In this document: one piece after another, positions 17,455-24,966 of the stretch | How the letters are laid out: the number at the start of each line of letters is the position of its first letter | How positions within the stretch are numbered: the stretch's first letter is position 1 | Origin: an uncultured Maribacter sp. | GTDB taxonomy: Bacteria > Bacteroidota > Bacteroidia > Flavobacteriales > Flavobacteriaceae | Direction of reading: 5' to 3' | Length of the DNA stretch: 64,000 bases | NCBI GenBank assembly: GCA_947493885.1 | Contig: CANLTE010000002.1 | Location: forward strand, 124,001-188,000 | Made by a program: the position numbers and the translations under genes | Notes under the pieces: generated by a model | The model's input: only the letters and a program-made list of their open reading frames with translations | What the model was told of the DNA's origin: nothing | The model's database searches: none

Positions 17455-17664
17455 TTACTCTTTTAGCTTGGTTGATTTATTCGGATTAATATTTTTTTCT
17501 AAGGAAGGAGATTTTTCGATAACTAGCTCATCTTCAAAAAGCATGCGAACTGATGGCGTATACGAGTCATCGTATTGGCCACTTTTAACCGAAATAATAA
17601 ATGCAATAAAGAAAACCACAGCTACTATAATGCTGATGGTTAACAGTACATAAATAACACTCAT
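17455..17664 (-). CDS. ccoS: CcoS cbb3 maturation protein
   Basis: CcoS is a small membrane protein needed to insert cofactors into CcoN. The 69-residue protein starts MSVIYVLLTISIIVAVVF, one transmembrane helix, then SGQYDDSYTPSVRMLFED, the conserved CcoS stretch. It heads the cbb3 transcript: a Crp/Fnr-type dyad lies 52 bp upstream of its start codon. Confidence 0.93.
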   Translation of the reverse strand: MSVIYVLLTISIIVAVVFFIAFIISVKSGQYDDSYTPSVRMLFEDELVIEKSPSLEKNINPNKSTKLKE

Positions 17665-17716
17665 ACCTACCTGAATTATTGAAGGTAAAAGTACATTGAT
17701 GAAAAAACCTATAAAA

Positions 17717-17728
17717 TGACATTTGTCA
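17717..17728 (-). promoter_or_regulatory. Crp/Fnr-type dyad upstream of the cbb3 operon
   Basis: TGACATTTGTCA is a perfect TGACA-N2-TGTCA inverted repeat. On the minus strand a -7-like element TACTTTTA (17693-17686) starts 29.5 bp from its centre, which places the dyad near -41.5, the position of class II activation by Crp/Fnr proteins. Confidence 0.8.
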
Positions 17729-17820
17729 TATCCGGATTGTAAATTATAGGATACTCATGCACATTTTAGCGTGTTTAAAACGCTAAAATTAAGGTATAGA
17801 AAGTAACCCGAATGTAGAAT

Positions 17821-18228
17821 TTAAACTAGCCTTCTATTTTTAAAAAGTGATAAAAGTGCAGCTGCAATAATTATATTTTTACCAATGTATTGTCCTAACA
17901 AAGTTGGAATAAGTGGAGCAGTACTAAAAGACATTTCAGGAAAAAAGAATAGTGGTAAAAAAGTTAATGTAATATGAACTAGTGCAATTATAATAGCCTG
18001 TTTTGTGAATATGTTTAAAAGAAATAATAATCCGATTGAAACTTCAAGTATTGCTAGTAAAATTATGGAAACGTTGGTTGGGATTATATCAAAAGTTAAT
18101 ACTTGGATTGTGTTTTTTGCCAAATCTTCAGCTGGGCTCCAGTTTGGAAAAAATTTTAAAGCACCAAACCATAAATATACTATGCCAATGGAAATTGCTA
18201 AAAAGTTGTTGTTTTTTATGTTGTTCAA
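17821..18228 (-). CDS. DoxX-like membrane protein
   Basis: This 135-residue protein has four hydrophobic segments with a LWFGALKFFP motif in the first, which is typical of the DoxX/DoxD-like superfamily (function generally unknown; some members are quinol-related subunits). No ATG is available at a suitable place: the frame starts with TTG at 18228 and the next Met is near residue 100, so TTG is the likely start. It lies 19 bp after ccoI and probably shares its transcript. Confidence 0.8.
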   Translation of the reverse strand: MNNIKNNNFLAISIGIVYLWFGALKFFPNWSPAEDLAKNTIQVLTFDIIPTNVSIILLAILEVSIGLLFLLNIFTKQAIIIALVHITLTFLPLFFFPEMSFSTAPLIPTLLGQYIGKNIIIAAALLSLFKNRRLV

Positions 18229-18247
18229 AATACTGTGGTTTAGTGGG

Positions 18248-20638
18248 TTACTTTATTTTTCTACTGATAACATTAGTTGCTATTGTGGCAAAGGCGACTA
18301 CGCTAATAGAACTTAAAGGCATTAAAATGGCTGCAATAACTGGTTCTAATTGCCCGGTTACAGCAAAGTATAAACCAATTACATTGTACATTAATGACAA
18401 TAAAAAGCTCAATTTAATAATTTTTATTGCTTTTTTAGAGGTAAGAATGTATTGGTACAACATTTTAAATTTGGAGGCATCTAAAATGCCGTCGCAAGCT
18501 GGAGAAAATATATTTATGTTTTCTGAGATAGCTATACCCACATTGCTTTTTGCAAGTGCCCCAGCATCGTTTAAGCCATCACCTACCATCATTACTTTTT
18601 TGTTTTCTTTTTGCAGTGCTGTTATAAACGCCAATTTATCATCTGGTTTTTGATTAAAATAAATTGGAGTTAATTTAGGAAGCAAAGTTTCAAGACGTTG
18701 TTTTTCTCCATCATTGTCACCAGATATAATGGCAAGGTCTAGGGTTTTATTCATTTCGCTGAAAACCTCTGAAACTCCTTCTCGATATTCATTTTTGAAA
18801 ACATAACACCCTTTGTATAAATTATTGCTACTAATATGCACTGCGGTATTGGTATGCTCGTTAGTTGTATTGTCTCCAACAAAGTTTGCAGAACCAACTT
18901 TAATACTGTTATTGTTTCTTGCACCAAAGATTCCCTTACCTAAATGTTCTTGATACTCGTCTAAGGTTAGTATGTTTTGTGCTGTGAGCATATTGTATAA
19001 AGATCTACTCAACGGATGGTTAGAGGCTCTTAATGTGTTTTTGAGTAATGATTCTTCTTCTAATGTCAATGGCAAACCTTGATATGTGGCCGTACTTTTT
19101 TTTGCAGTTGTAATTGTCCCAGTTTTATCAAAAATAGCAGTATCAATTTGCGCTAATTGCTCTATGGTTTGGGTGTCTTTAAGATAGAATTTTTTCTTTC
19201 CAAAAATGCGAAGCATATTACCAAGAGTAAAAGGTGATGCAAGGGCAATTGCACAGGGGCAAGCAATAATTAAAACAGCTGTAAACACGTTAAGAGCTTT
19301 ACTACTATCCTTAAATAACCAAAACAAGGTGGCGGTAAAAGCAATAGTTAAAACCAAAATTGTAAAACGTTTTCCAATACTATCGGTAAGCGTTTGAAAT
19401 TTACTAGAGGCGTCTTTTTTGAAAACAGCATTACTCCACAATTGTGTAAGATAACTTTGCGAGACAGATTTTAATACCTCCATTTCAACAGCTCCGTTTA
19501 GCTGTTTCCCTCCGGCATATATTTTATCTCCTGAGACTTTATCCACCGGTTCTGATTCTCCGGTAACAAAACTATAGTCTATTTGTGTATGGTTACTCAT
19601 TAAAATACCATCAGTTGGAATAATTTCTTCATTTCTGATTAAAATACGGTCTCCTTTTTTGATGTCGTATATCTGAATGGTTTCTTCTTTTTCTAATGAA
19701 TTTATTTTAGTTACTGCTATTGGGAAATAGGATTTGTAATCTCGCTCAAAGGACAAAAACGAATATGTTTTTTGCTGAAAAAACTTTCCTAATAAAAGAA
19801 AGAATACAAGACCTGTAAGACTGTCAAAAAAACCAGAGCCTGTGTTAAAAATAATTTCAGCAGTACTTCGTAGAAACAATACCAATATACCCAATGCTAT
19901 AGGAACATCAATGTTTAGAATTTTTGAACGGAGACCTTTAAAGGCTGATATGAAATAATCTTGCCCAGCATAAAAAACAACTGGTAATGAAAAAACAAAC
20001 ATTAACCATCTAAATAGATTTTGATATTGTTCTAACCAAAATTCGCCTCCATTTGTTTTGCTTGATGCTAAATCTAAATATTCAGGAAATGATAAAAACA
20101 TTACATTACCAAACGCAAAGCCTGCAATACCTAGTTTATATATGAGACTACGGTTAATTGTTTTTTTCTTTTTATCAAAATCTTCTAAAGAAATGTATGG
20201 TTCGTAACCAATTCGAGCAAGTAAGATGATGAGGTTTTTTAACGAAATCTCATTAAAAATATACGAGATTCGCACGGTTTTTTTTGGAAAGTCTACTTGA
20301 GAATTGCTAATAGATGAATGTAATTTATTTAAGTTTTCTAATACCCAAATACATGAGCTGCAGTGAATATGCGGTATATATAGACTTATAATTTGATGAC
20401 TTCCATCATTAAATTCGGTTAGTTTTTCAATGATTTCTTTTTTATCTAAGAAATCAAATTTTCCTTCAATTTCATTAGGCGTGGCTCCAGCTGACGATTC
20501 TAAATCGTAATAATATGACAAATCATTACTTTGAAAAATATCATAAACTGTTTTGCATCCGTTACAGCAAAAAGATTTTTCGTCGTAAATAATGGGTGTA
20601 CTATCGCATTCATCACCGCAGTGGTAGCATTTTTCCAT
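18248..20638 (-). CDS. ccoI: CcoI/FixI copper-transporting P1B-type ATPase
   Basis: CcoI loads copper for the CuB site of cbb3 oxidase. The 796-residue protein begins with a cysteine-rich zinc-finger-like segment (CYHCGDEC and FCCNGC, residues 4-28), a heavy-metal domain with CSSC near residue 113, six to eight transmembrane helices including the copper-binding CPC motif (IIACPCAIALASP), the phosphorylation motif DKTGTIT and the hinge GDGLNDAGAL. It is divergent from the Crp/Fnr regulator and shares a dyad with it. Confidence 0.96.
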   Translation of the reverse strand: MEKCYHCGDECDSTPIIYDEKSFCCNGCKTVYDIFQSNDLSYYYDLESSAGATPNEIEGKFDFLDKKEIIEKLTEFNDGSHQIISLYIPHIHCSSCIWVLENLNKLHSSISNSQVDFPKKTVRISYIFNEISLKNLIILLARIGYEPYISLEDFDKKKKTINRSLIYKLGIAGFAFGNVMFLSFPEYLDLASSKTNGGEFWLEQYQNLFRWLMFVFSLPVVFYAGQDYFISAFKGLRSKILNIDVPIALGILVLFLRSTAEIIFNTGSGFFDSLTGLVFFLLLGKFFQQKTYSFLSFERDYKSYFPIAVTKINSLEKEETIQIYDIKKGDRILIRNEEIIPTDGILMSNHTQIDYSFVTGESEPVDKVSGDKIYAGGKQLNGAVEMEVLKSVSQSYLTQLWSNAVFKKDASSKFQTLTDSIGKRFTILVLTIAFTATLFWLFKDSSKALNVFTAVLIIACPCAIALASPFTLGNMLRIFGKKKFYLKDTQTIEQLAQIDTAIFDKTGTITTAKKSTATYQGLPLTLEEESLLKNTLRASNHPLSRSLYNMLTAQNILTLDEYQEHLGKGIFGARNNNSIKVGSANFVGDNTTNEHTNTAVHISSNNLYKGCYVFKNEYREGVSEVFSEMNKTLDLAIISGDNDGEKQRLETLLPKLTPIYFNQKPDDKLAFITALQKENKKVMMVGDGLNDAGALAKSNVGIAISENINIFSPACDGILDASKFKMLYQYILTSKKAIKIIKLSFLLSLMYNVIGLYFAVTGQLEPVIAAILMPLSSISVVAFATIATNVISRKIK

Positions 20639-20694
20639 ACAAACATTTGCTTTATACCTAACACAAAGGTGTTTAAAACTCCAAAATCAACATA

Positions 20695-20706
20695 TGACAT
20701 TTATCA
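20695..20706. promoter_or_regulatory. Crp/Fnr-type dyad shared by ccoI and the regulator gene
   Basis: TGACATTTATCA is a TGACA-N2-TATCA dyad. Toward the regulator, TAGTTTTG (20730-20737), a perfect TAnnTTTG -7 element, starts 29.5 bp from its centre. Toward ccoI, CACCTTTG (20671-20664 on the minus strand) starts at the same distance. One site may therefore activate both directions, including the regulator's own gene. Confidence 0.75.
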
Positions 20707-20760
20707 GTTTTTGATTATTACGTTAGTATTAGTTTTGCTTAAGTTTAATTCGCTGAATAC

Positions 20761-21450
20761 ATGGAAAGTAGATGTGAAAATTGCATTATTCGACAGTTTA
20801 ACGCGTTAAGAGCGGCAAGTACTGAAGAATTAAAAAAAGTGTCTGACTCTAAAATAACAAAAAAGGTTAAAAGAGGAGAGGCTCTTTTTGAAGAAGGAGA
20901 AAAACTTAATGGCGTTTTTTGTGTTCGCAATGGCGTATCTAAGCTTTCTAAATTAAGCGCAAACGGTAAAAACCAAATAGTTAGATTGGCTTCTAAAGGT
21001 GAAGTTATGGGGCAACGTTCTGTAATTGTGGAAGAGCCAACTAATCTAAGTGCAATAGCGGTTAGCGATATGGAAGTATGTTATATTCCAAAAGAGTCTA
21101 TCGTAAATACATTACATAAAAACCCAGACTTTACTTTTGAAGCTTTACGGTTAATGTCTCATGATTTAAAAGAGGCGGATGATGTAATTGTAAATATGTC
21201 ACAAAAAACGGTAAAACAGCGTGTTGCAGAAGCTTTTTTGTACTTAAAAAGTAATTTTGGAGTTGATAATGGAGGCTTTTTGTTAGTACGCCTTTCAAGA
21301 GAAGATATTGCTAATGTGGTAGGTACGGCAACTGAATCGGCTATTAGAATTATATCAGAGTTTAAAAAACTAGGATACATTAAAACTTCAGGAAAAAAAA
21401 TAAGCATAATAAATGAGAAAAAATTACAAGATTTAGTTCAGGGTTTTTAA
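20761..21450 (+). CDS. Crp/Fnr family regulator, Fnr-like with three of four cluster cysteines
   Basis: This 229-residue protein has an N-terminal cysteine pair (C5-x2-C8), a cyclic-nucleotide-binding-fold domain (about 20-140), a dimer helix and a winged helix with recognition helix TATESAIRIISEF near 190. C5, C8 and C107 (in EVCYIPKES) align by eye with FNR C20, C23 and C122 (in the VCEIP context); the position of FNR C29 is Asn14. C54 is an additional cysteine. In the recognition helix the FNR E-x-x-S-R pattern is E-S-A-I-R: Glu and Arg are kept and Ser is replaced by Ile. It is probably an oxygen- or NO-responsive activator of the neighbouring cbb3 and ccoI genes and of itself. Confidence 0.92.
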   Translation: MESRCENCIIRQFNALRAASTEELKKVSDSKITKKVKRGEALFEEGEKLNGVFCVRNGVSKLSKLSANGKNQIVRLASKGEVMGQRSVIVEEPTNLSAIAVSDMEVCYIPKESIVNTLHKNPDFTFEALRLMSHDLKEADDVIVNMSQKTVKQRVAEAFLYLKSNFGVDNGGFLLVRLSREDIANVVGTATESAIRIISEFKKLGYIKTSGKKISIINEKKLQDLVQGF

Positions 21451-21543
21451 ACTCAATTAGGTGTAATTAATTTCATTATTCGCAATCTCATTTTCTCTTT
21501 TTTAATACCCATTAATGTGTTCTTTTTTATCTATTTGTAAACC

Positions 21544-21555
21544 TGACAGATGTCA
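21544..21555 (+). promoter_or_regulatory. Crp/Fnr-type dyad upstream of the stress-protein gene
   Basis: TGACAGATGTCA is a perfect TGACA-N2-TGTCA inverted repeat. A -7-like TACATTTA (21579-21586) starts 29.5 bp from its centre and 23 bp before the ATG at 21609. Spacing equals that of the cbb3 and regulator promoters. Confidence 0.78.
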
Positions 21556-21608
21556 TTGTTTTCATTTTAGTTAGAAAGTACATTTACCATAGTTTGAAAA
21601 GAAATCAT

Positions 21609-22511
21609 ATGAAAAATATTTTAGTGCCGAGCGATTTTTCTGAAAATGCTTGGAATGCCACCAGATATGCTATAGAACTTTTTAAGAATCAGAATTGTGT
21701 TTTTCATATCGTAAATACGTATACTCCAGCAATTGCAAATAGTCGTTTTATGGCTTCAAGTTTAGGAGGAAAAGTGGTGGCGGATGGCGAAAGAACTCGC
21801 TCTGAAAATGGACTTGAACGGGTCTTAGAGCAAATAAAAAATACCTGTAACTATAACAACCATTCTTTTAAAACGTATTCTTCGTTTAGACTTTTGGTAG
21901 ATGAGGTAAAAGAGATTACCGTTGAACAAAATATTGATTTAATTGTAACGGGGACAAAGGGAGCATCTGGTGTTGAAGAGGTTTTTATGGGGAGTAATAC
22001 GGTACGACTAATTAAGGCTGTAAAGAATTGCCCAATTCTAGCAATCCCTCAATTCTTTGGTTTTGAGAAACCAAAAGAAATTGCTTTTGCAACAGATTTT
22101 AATAGGTTTTATACGACTTCAGAGTTAAAACCATTGATAGATTTAGCAAGCGTTTTTAATGCAACTATTAGGATTGTTCATGTGCAATATGAAATAAAAG
22201 CGTTAACCGAACTTCAACAATTTAATCTTGGCATGTTACGTAAATATCTACATAATATAGAGCATTACGTACACACAGTTTCTGAGTTGAATTCGGTTTC
22301 TAAAACTTTAGAAGTATTTACTAAAGAGTTGGATATTCATCTTTTAGCGATGTTAAATTACCAACATAGTTATGTTGAAAAACTTACCCGAGAACCTGTG
22401 GTTAAGCGCATGGCATTTCATGCTAAAATACCGTTGTTAATAATACCAGAGTTGGGTATGGCGACTCCATCAAACCAAAAAATAGCAAAAGAAAAATTAA
22501 TTTTAGGGTGA
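21609..22511 (+). CDS. Universal stress protein, tandem UspA domains
   Basis: The 300-residue protein has two UspA-like domains: the first (about 1-145) starts MKNILVPSDFSENAWNA and carries a G-x2-G-x(9)-G(S/T)-type motif in GTKGASGVEEVFMGSNT; the second (about 155-290) starts KEIAFATDFNRFY and is more divergent. USPs are cytoplasmic nucleotide-binding proteins linked to stress and anaerobic survival. I chose ATG at 21609; a TTG 15 bp upstream is in frame. The upstream dyad suggests oxygen-linked control. Confidence 0.9.
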   Translation: MKNILVPSDFSENAWNATRYAIELFKNQNCVFHIVNTYTPAIANSRFMASSLGGKVVADGERTRSENGLERVLEQIKNTCNYNNHSFKTYSSFRLLVDEVKEITVEQNIDLIVTGTKGASGVEEVFMGSNTVRLIKAVKNCPILAIPQFFGFEKPKEIAFATDFNRFYTTSELKPLIDLASVFNATIRIVHVQYEIKALTELQQFNLGMLRKYLHNIEHYVHTVSELNSVSKTLEVFTKELDIHLLAMLNYQHSYVEKLTREPVVKRMAFHAKIPLLIIPELGMATPSNQKIAKEKLILG

Positions 22512-22513
22512 TG

Positions 22514-23683
22514 TTACTTTTTCCAGAATTTGTCTGCTTCTGGAGTATTTTTATTCATACCTAATGCCAATGGGTTAAAGTTTATTTTTGCAAAAAGATA
22601 CCAGACAGATGAAGATATCGCGGGAGTTATATCTGCATCATCCCACAGCATTTGTGCACCGTAACTAGAGCCATGATTGGTCACGTATGGTAAGCCATGA
22701 GCATTAACGTATGTTGTACTTTCAAGAATAGATTTTTCAATTTCGTTTAAAATTAAATCACTTTGAGTTTTTAGAGAGGCCGAGTTGTATGCAACTGCCA
22801 TTTGCGCAGTTCCTTCTAACCAAACAACGTCTTTATCCTCATCAAAAGCATAACCCATAACAATTTCATTAGTCATGGTAGATGTTTGAGCAGTAATGTA
22901 TTTGGAAGCATTTTCAAGTGTTGTTATCGGAAAATTTTCAAAAATGTTGAAGCCAAGGGAATGTAAATCTAAGGCGTACTTATAACTTGGGTTTTCAGGC
23001 CATGCAAGCAATGTTTTTTCTTCTCTATCCCAACGTTCAGTCTCTAAGAAAGATAATATGTTTTTATGAAATTCATCATAACCTGGCACAGCGTTAAATG
23101 CAGTAATAATGCCTTCGGTAACAATTGATATAGGAGTGCCGTCTTCGTTATAACCACCTGCAATACTTCCGTTTTCTAGTTGCAGAGAACGTATCCATTT
23201 TTCCAACTCAAAAGCTAAGGTGTTGTATTTTGTGGAGTTGGTTTTATCTTGATAATGATTTAAGGCAATGAGTAGCCAAGCATTATCACCCATCCAGGTT
23301 CTTTGACCGTTATTTCCTCCTAAATCTCTTAGTTGAAAAAAACCTCCTTTGTTTGCTAATAATTCCTCGTTTATTTTGCCATTAAAAAAATCAAAAATTT
23401 GTTCTGCTTTTTCCAATTCATCCAATGTGATAAAAGCTATGGCTGCCAAGGCATTGTCGTAAAGCGATACAAAAGCAGTGTTTTCTGAACTAGGTAATAA
23501 CCCATTGGAGTTTTGAATGTTTGTTACCCAGTTTATAGTATTTTCTATGTTAAAATGATATTCCTTGGAAACAGGATTTTCTAATGAAATTTCCAATATA
23601 GTACTATTTTCTTTCACATCTTCTTTTACACAAGAGTACATAGTTACTGTAACAAGCACTGTGCAAAACAATTTAAATCGCAT
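22514..23683 (-). CDS. Lipoprotein with alpha/alpha-barrel (six-hairpin glycosidase-like) fold
   Basis: The 389-residue protein has a lipoprotein signal ending in MYSC (Cys18). The rest is rich in repeated helical segments and motifs such as GLLPSSENTAFVSLYDNALA, RTWMGDNAWLLIALNHY and GGYNEDG, which look like the (alpha/alpha)6 barrel of glycoside hydrolases or lyases. No catalytic pair can be assigned by eye. It is convergent with the stress-protein gene (2-bp gap) and stands alone. Enzymatic role is therefore only suggested. Confidence 0.75.
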   Translation of the reverse strand: MRFKLFCTVLVTVTMYSCVKEDVKENSTILEISLENPVSKEYHFNIENTINWVTNIQNSNGLLPSSENTAFVSLYDNALAAIAFITLDELEKAEQIFDFFNGKINEELLANKGGFFQLRDLGGNNGQRTWMGDNAWLLIALNHYQDKTNSTKYNTLAFELEKWIRSLQLENGSIAGGYNEDGTPISIVTEGIITAFNAVPGYDEFHKNILSFLETERWDREEKTLLAWPENPSYKYALDLHSLGFNIFENFPITTLENASKYITAQTSTMTNEIVMGYAFDEDKDVVWLEGTAQMAVAYNSASLKTQSDLILNEIEKSILESTTYVNAHGLPYVTNHGSSYGAQMLWDDADITPAISSSVWYLFAKINFNPLALGMNKNTPEADKFWKK

Positions 23684-23871
23684 AAATTTTTGTAATTAAG
23701 TGAAGGTCAAAAGTAAATTATAACATATTGATTTTTAATGCAAAACGATGTAATGTAAGATTTTTCGCTGAAACCAAAAAGTTAAGAATTTTGTCCTTTT
23801 TTATTGCTTTTAATCTTAAAGAGAATTCGAATTTAAATCTTTTAGAAGATATACATATAGAAATGCTTTAT

Positions 23872-23879
23872 TATATTTG
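23872..23879 (+). promoter_or_regulatory. Bacteroidota -7 element before the candidate small RNA
   Basis: TATATTTG matches TAnnTTTG exactly. No clear TTG -33 element is visible about 19 bp upstream, so the promoter is not proved. It would start transcription near 23885. Confidence 0.4.
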
Positions 23880-23884
23880 CAGTG

Positions 23885-23995
23885 TTGTGTTGTGCTTCAA
23901 TTTTTGATATTGAAGCAAGGTGTAATGTCTAATAGGCATAAACCAATGAAAGGCTTTCCTTCTGATAAATATCGGAAATTTGGGAGGCTTTTTTT
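23885..23995 (+). ncRNA. Candidate structured small RNA of about 110 nt
   Basis: In the 323-bp gap between the lipoprotein gene and hutG the plus strand can form three hairpins: TGCTTCAAT/ATTGAAGCA (23893-23917, 9 bp), ATGTC/GGCAT (23925-23939, 5 bp) and an 18-bp terminal stem (23949-23992) closed by an AAAT loop and followed by T residues to 23995. The last stem includes several G-U pairs (for example 23955-23986, 23957-23984, 23963-23974), which would be A-C mismatches on the other strand, so the structure belongs to a plus-strand RNA. I do not recognise a known RNA family. The rest of the gap (23684-23870) shows nothing notable. Confidence 0.45.
23949..23995 (+). terminator. Intrinsic terminator of the candidate small RNA
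   Basis: AAAGGCTTTCC (23949-23959) pairs with GGGAGGCTTTT (23982-23992), an inner TTCTGAT/ATCGGAA stem caps it, and seven T residues (23989-23995) follow or overlap the base. This is a plus-strand terminator; on the minus strand the stem is broken by mismatches. Confidence 0.6.
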
Positions 23996-24006
23996 GTTGG
24001 TAAAAC

Positions 24007-24966
24007 TCAATCATAATTAGTTGTAAAAAAGTGTACTATTGTGGCAGCAAGTTTTGCCGTTTGATTATCAATATCATAAGTTGGATTAAATTCAGCCAAA
24101 TCCATTCCAACAATTTTGTTTGATTTTATAATATGCTTTAAACATTTTAAAACGATGGTTGGAGAAAACCCCATTGGCGATGCAGCGCTAACACCAGGAG
24201 CGTAGGCTGATGAAAATCCGTCTAAATCTATAGTTATATAAACCGCATCTAAAGTTTCAATAAAAGTATTAATGCGTTTTTTAATTTTTTTAAAGTTCTG
24301 AAGTATAAAATCATCACTTTTAATATACTCTACACCAAATTTCTTAGCTGTATTAAATAAAATTTTAGGATTAGCATCTTTTCGTATCCCTAAACATAGG
24401 TAGTTAAAAGCAATACCTGAGTGTTCACAGTCTTTTGCAATTTGATAAAATGGGGTGCCAGAGTTATCCCCATTTTCATTTGAACGTAGGTCAAAATGCG
24501 CATCAAAATTAATAATACCTATTTTTTTGTCTTTTCCTAAAAAGGATTGTATTCCATTATAATGTCCATAGGCAATATCATGCCCTCCACCAAGAACAAC
24601 GGGGAAGCATTTTTGTTTTAGAATTAGATGAACAGCTTGGGATAAACTATCTTGAGCTTCTTTAAGGTTGTTGTCTATACATTCAATATTTCCAAAATCA
24701 TAGAATCTTTTTTTTGATGATATGTGATTGGGCATTAATCCTAGCATTTTTTTTACATAGTCTGGTCCATGTTTTGCGCCCATGCGCCCATTGTTTCTTT
24801 TTACACCTTCATCACAAGCATATCCTAATATTCCAAAGCTATTTGAAGCAATTTTTTCCGTTTCGTTAGATATAGAAATAAGCTCCACTTTTTCATGAAG
24901 ATATTGTTGGTCTTTGGAGGCTCGTCCTGACCAATTTTCTTTATTAGGGAAAGTATAGTTTTTCAT
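24007..24966 (-). CDS. hutG: Formimidoylglutamase (arginase-family)
   Basis: HutG hydrolyses N-formimino-L-glutamate to glutamate and formamide, the last step of this histidine pathway. The 319-residue protein has the ureohydrolase metal-site motifs GGGHDIAYGH (about residues 124-133), INFDAHFDLR and TIDLDGFSSAYAPGVSA. It starts at ATG 24966, which overlaps the hutU stop by one base, so the two are coupled; a TTG one codon upstream is less likely. The enzyme is cytoplasmic and binds two Mn2+ ions in the family. Confidence 0.92.
   Translation of the reverse strand: MKNYTFPNKENWSGRASKDQQYLHEKVELISISNETEKIASNSFGILGYACDEGVKRNNGRMGAKHGPDYVKKMLGLMPNHISSKKRFYDFGNIECIDNNLKEAQDSLSQAVHLILKQKCFPVVLGGGHDIAYGHYNGIQSFLGKDKKIGIINFDAHFDLRSNENGDNSGTPFYQIAKDCEHSGIAFNYLCLGIRKDANPKILFNTAKKFGVEYIKSDDFILQNFKKIKKRINTFIETLDAVYITIDLDGFSSAYAPGVSAASPMGFSPTIVLKCLKHIIKSNKIVGMDLAEFNPTYDIDNQTAKLAATIVHFFTTNYD

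Noticed and set aside
18036-18653. A 205-codon plus-strand frame opposite ccoI and the DoxX-like gene.
   Set aside because: It is antisense to two well-supported genes, and its residues show no family pattern.
23885-23995. Identification of the structured RNA as 6S RNA or a riboswitch.
   Set aside because: It forms separate hairpins rather than one long bulged hairpin, and no gene follows on the same strand, so neither label is supported.
23949-23995. Terminator for hutG on the minus strand.
   Set aside because: On that strand the G-U pairs become A-C mismatches and no T-tract follows, so the hairpin fits the plus strand only.
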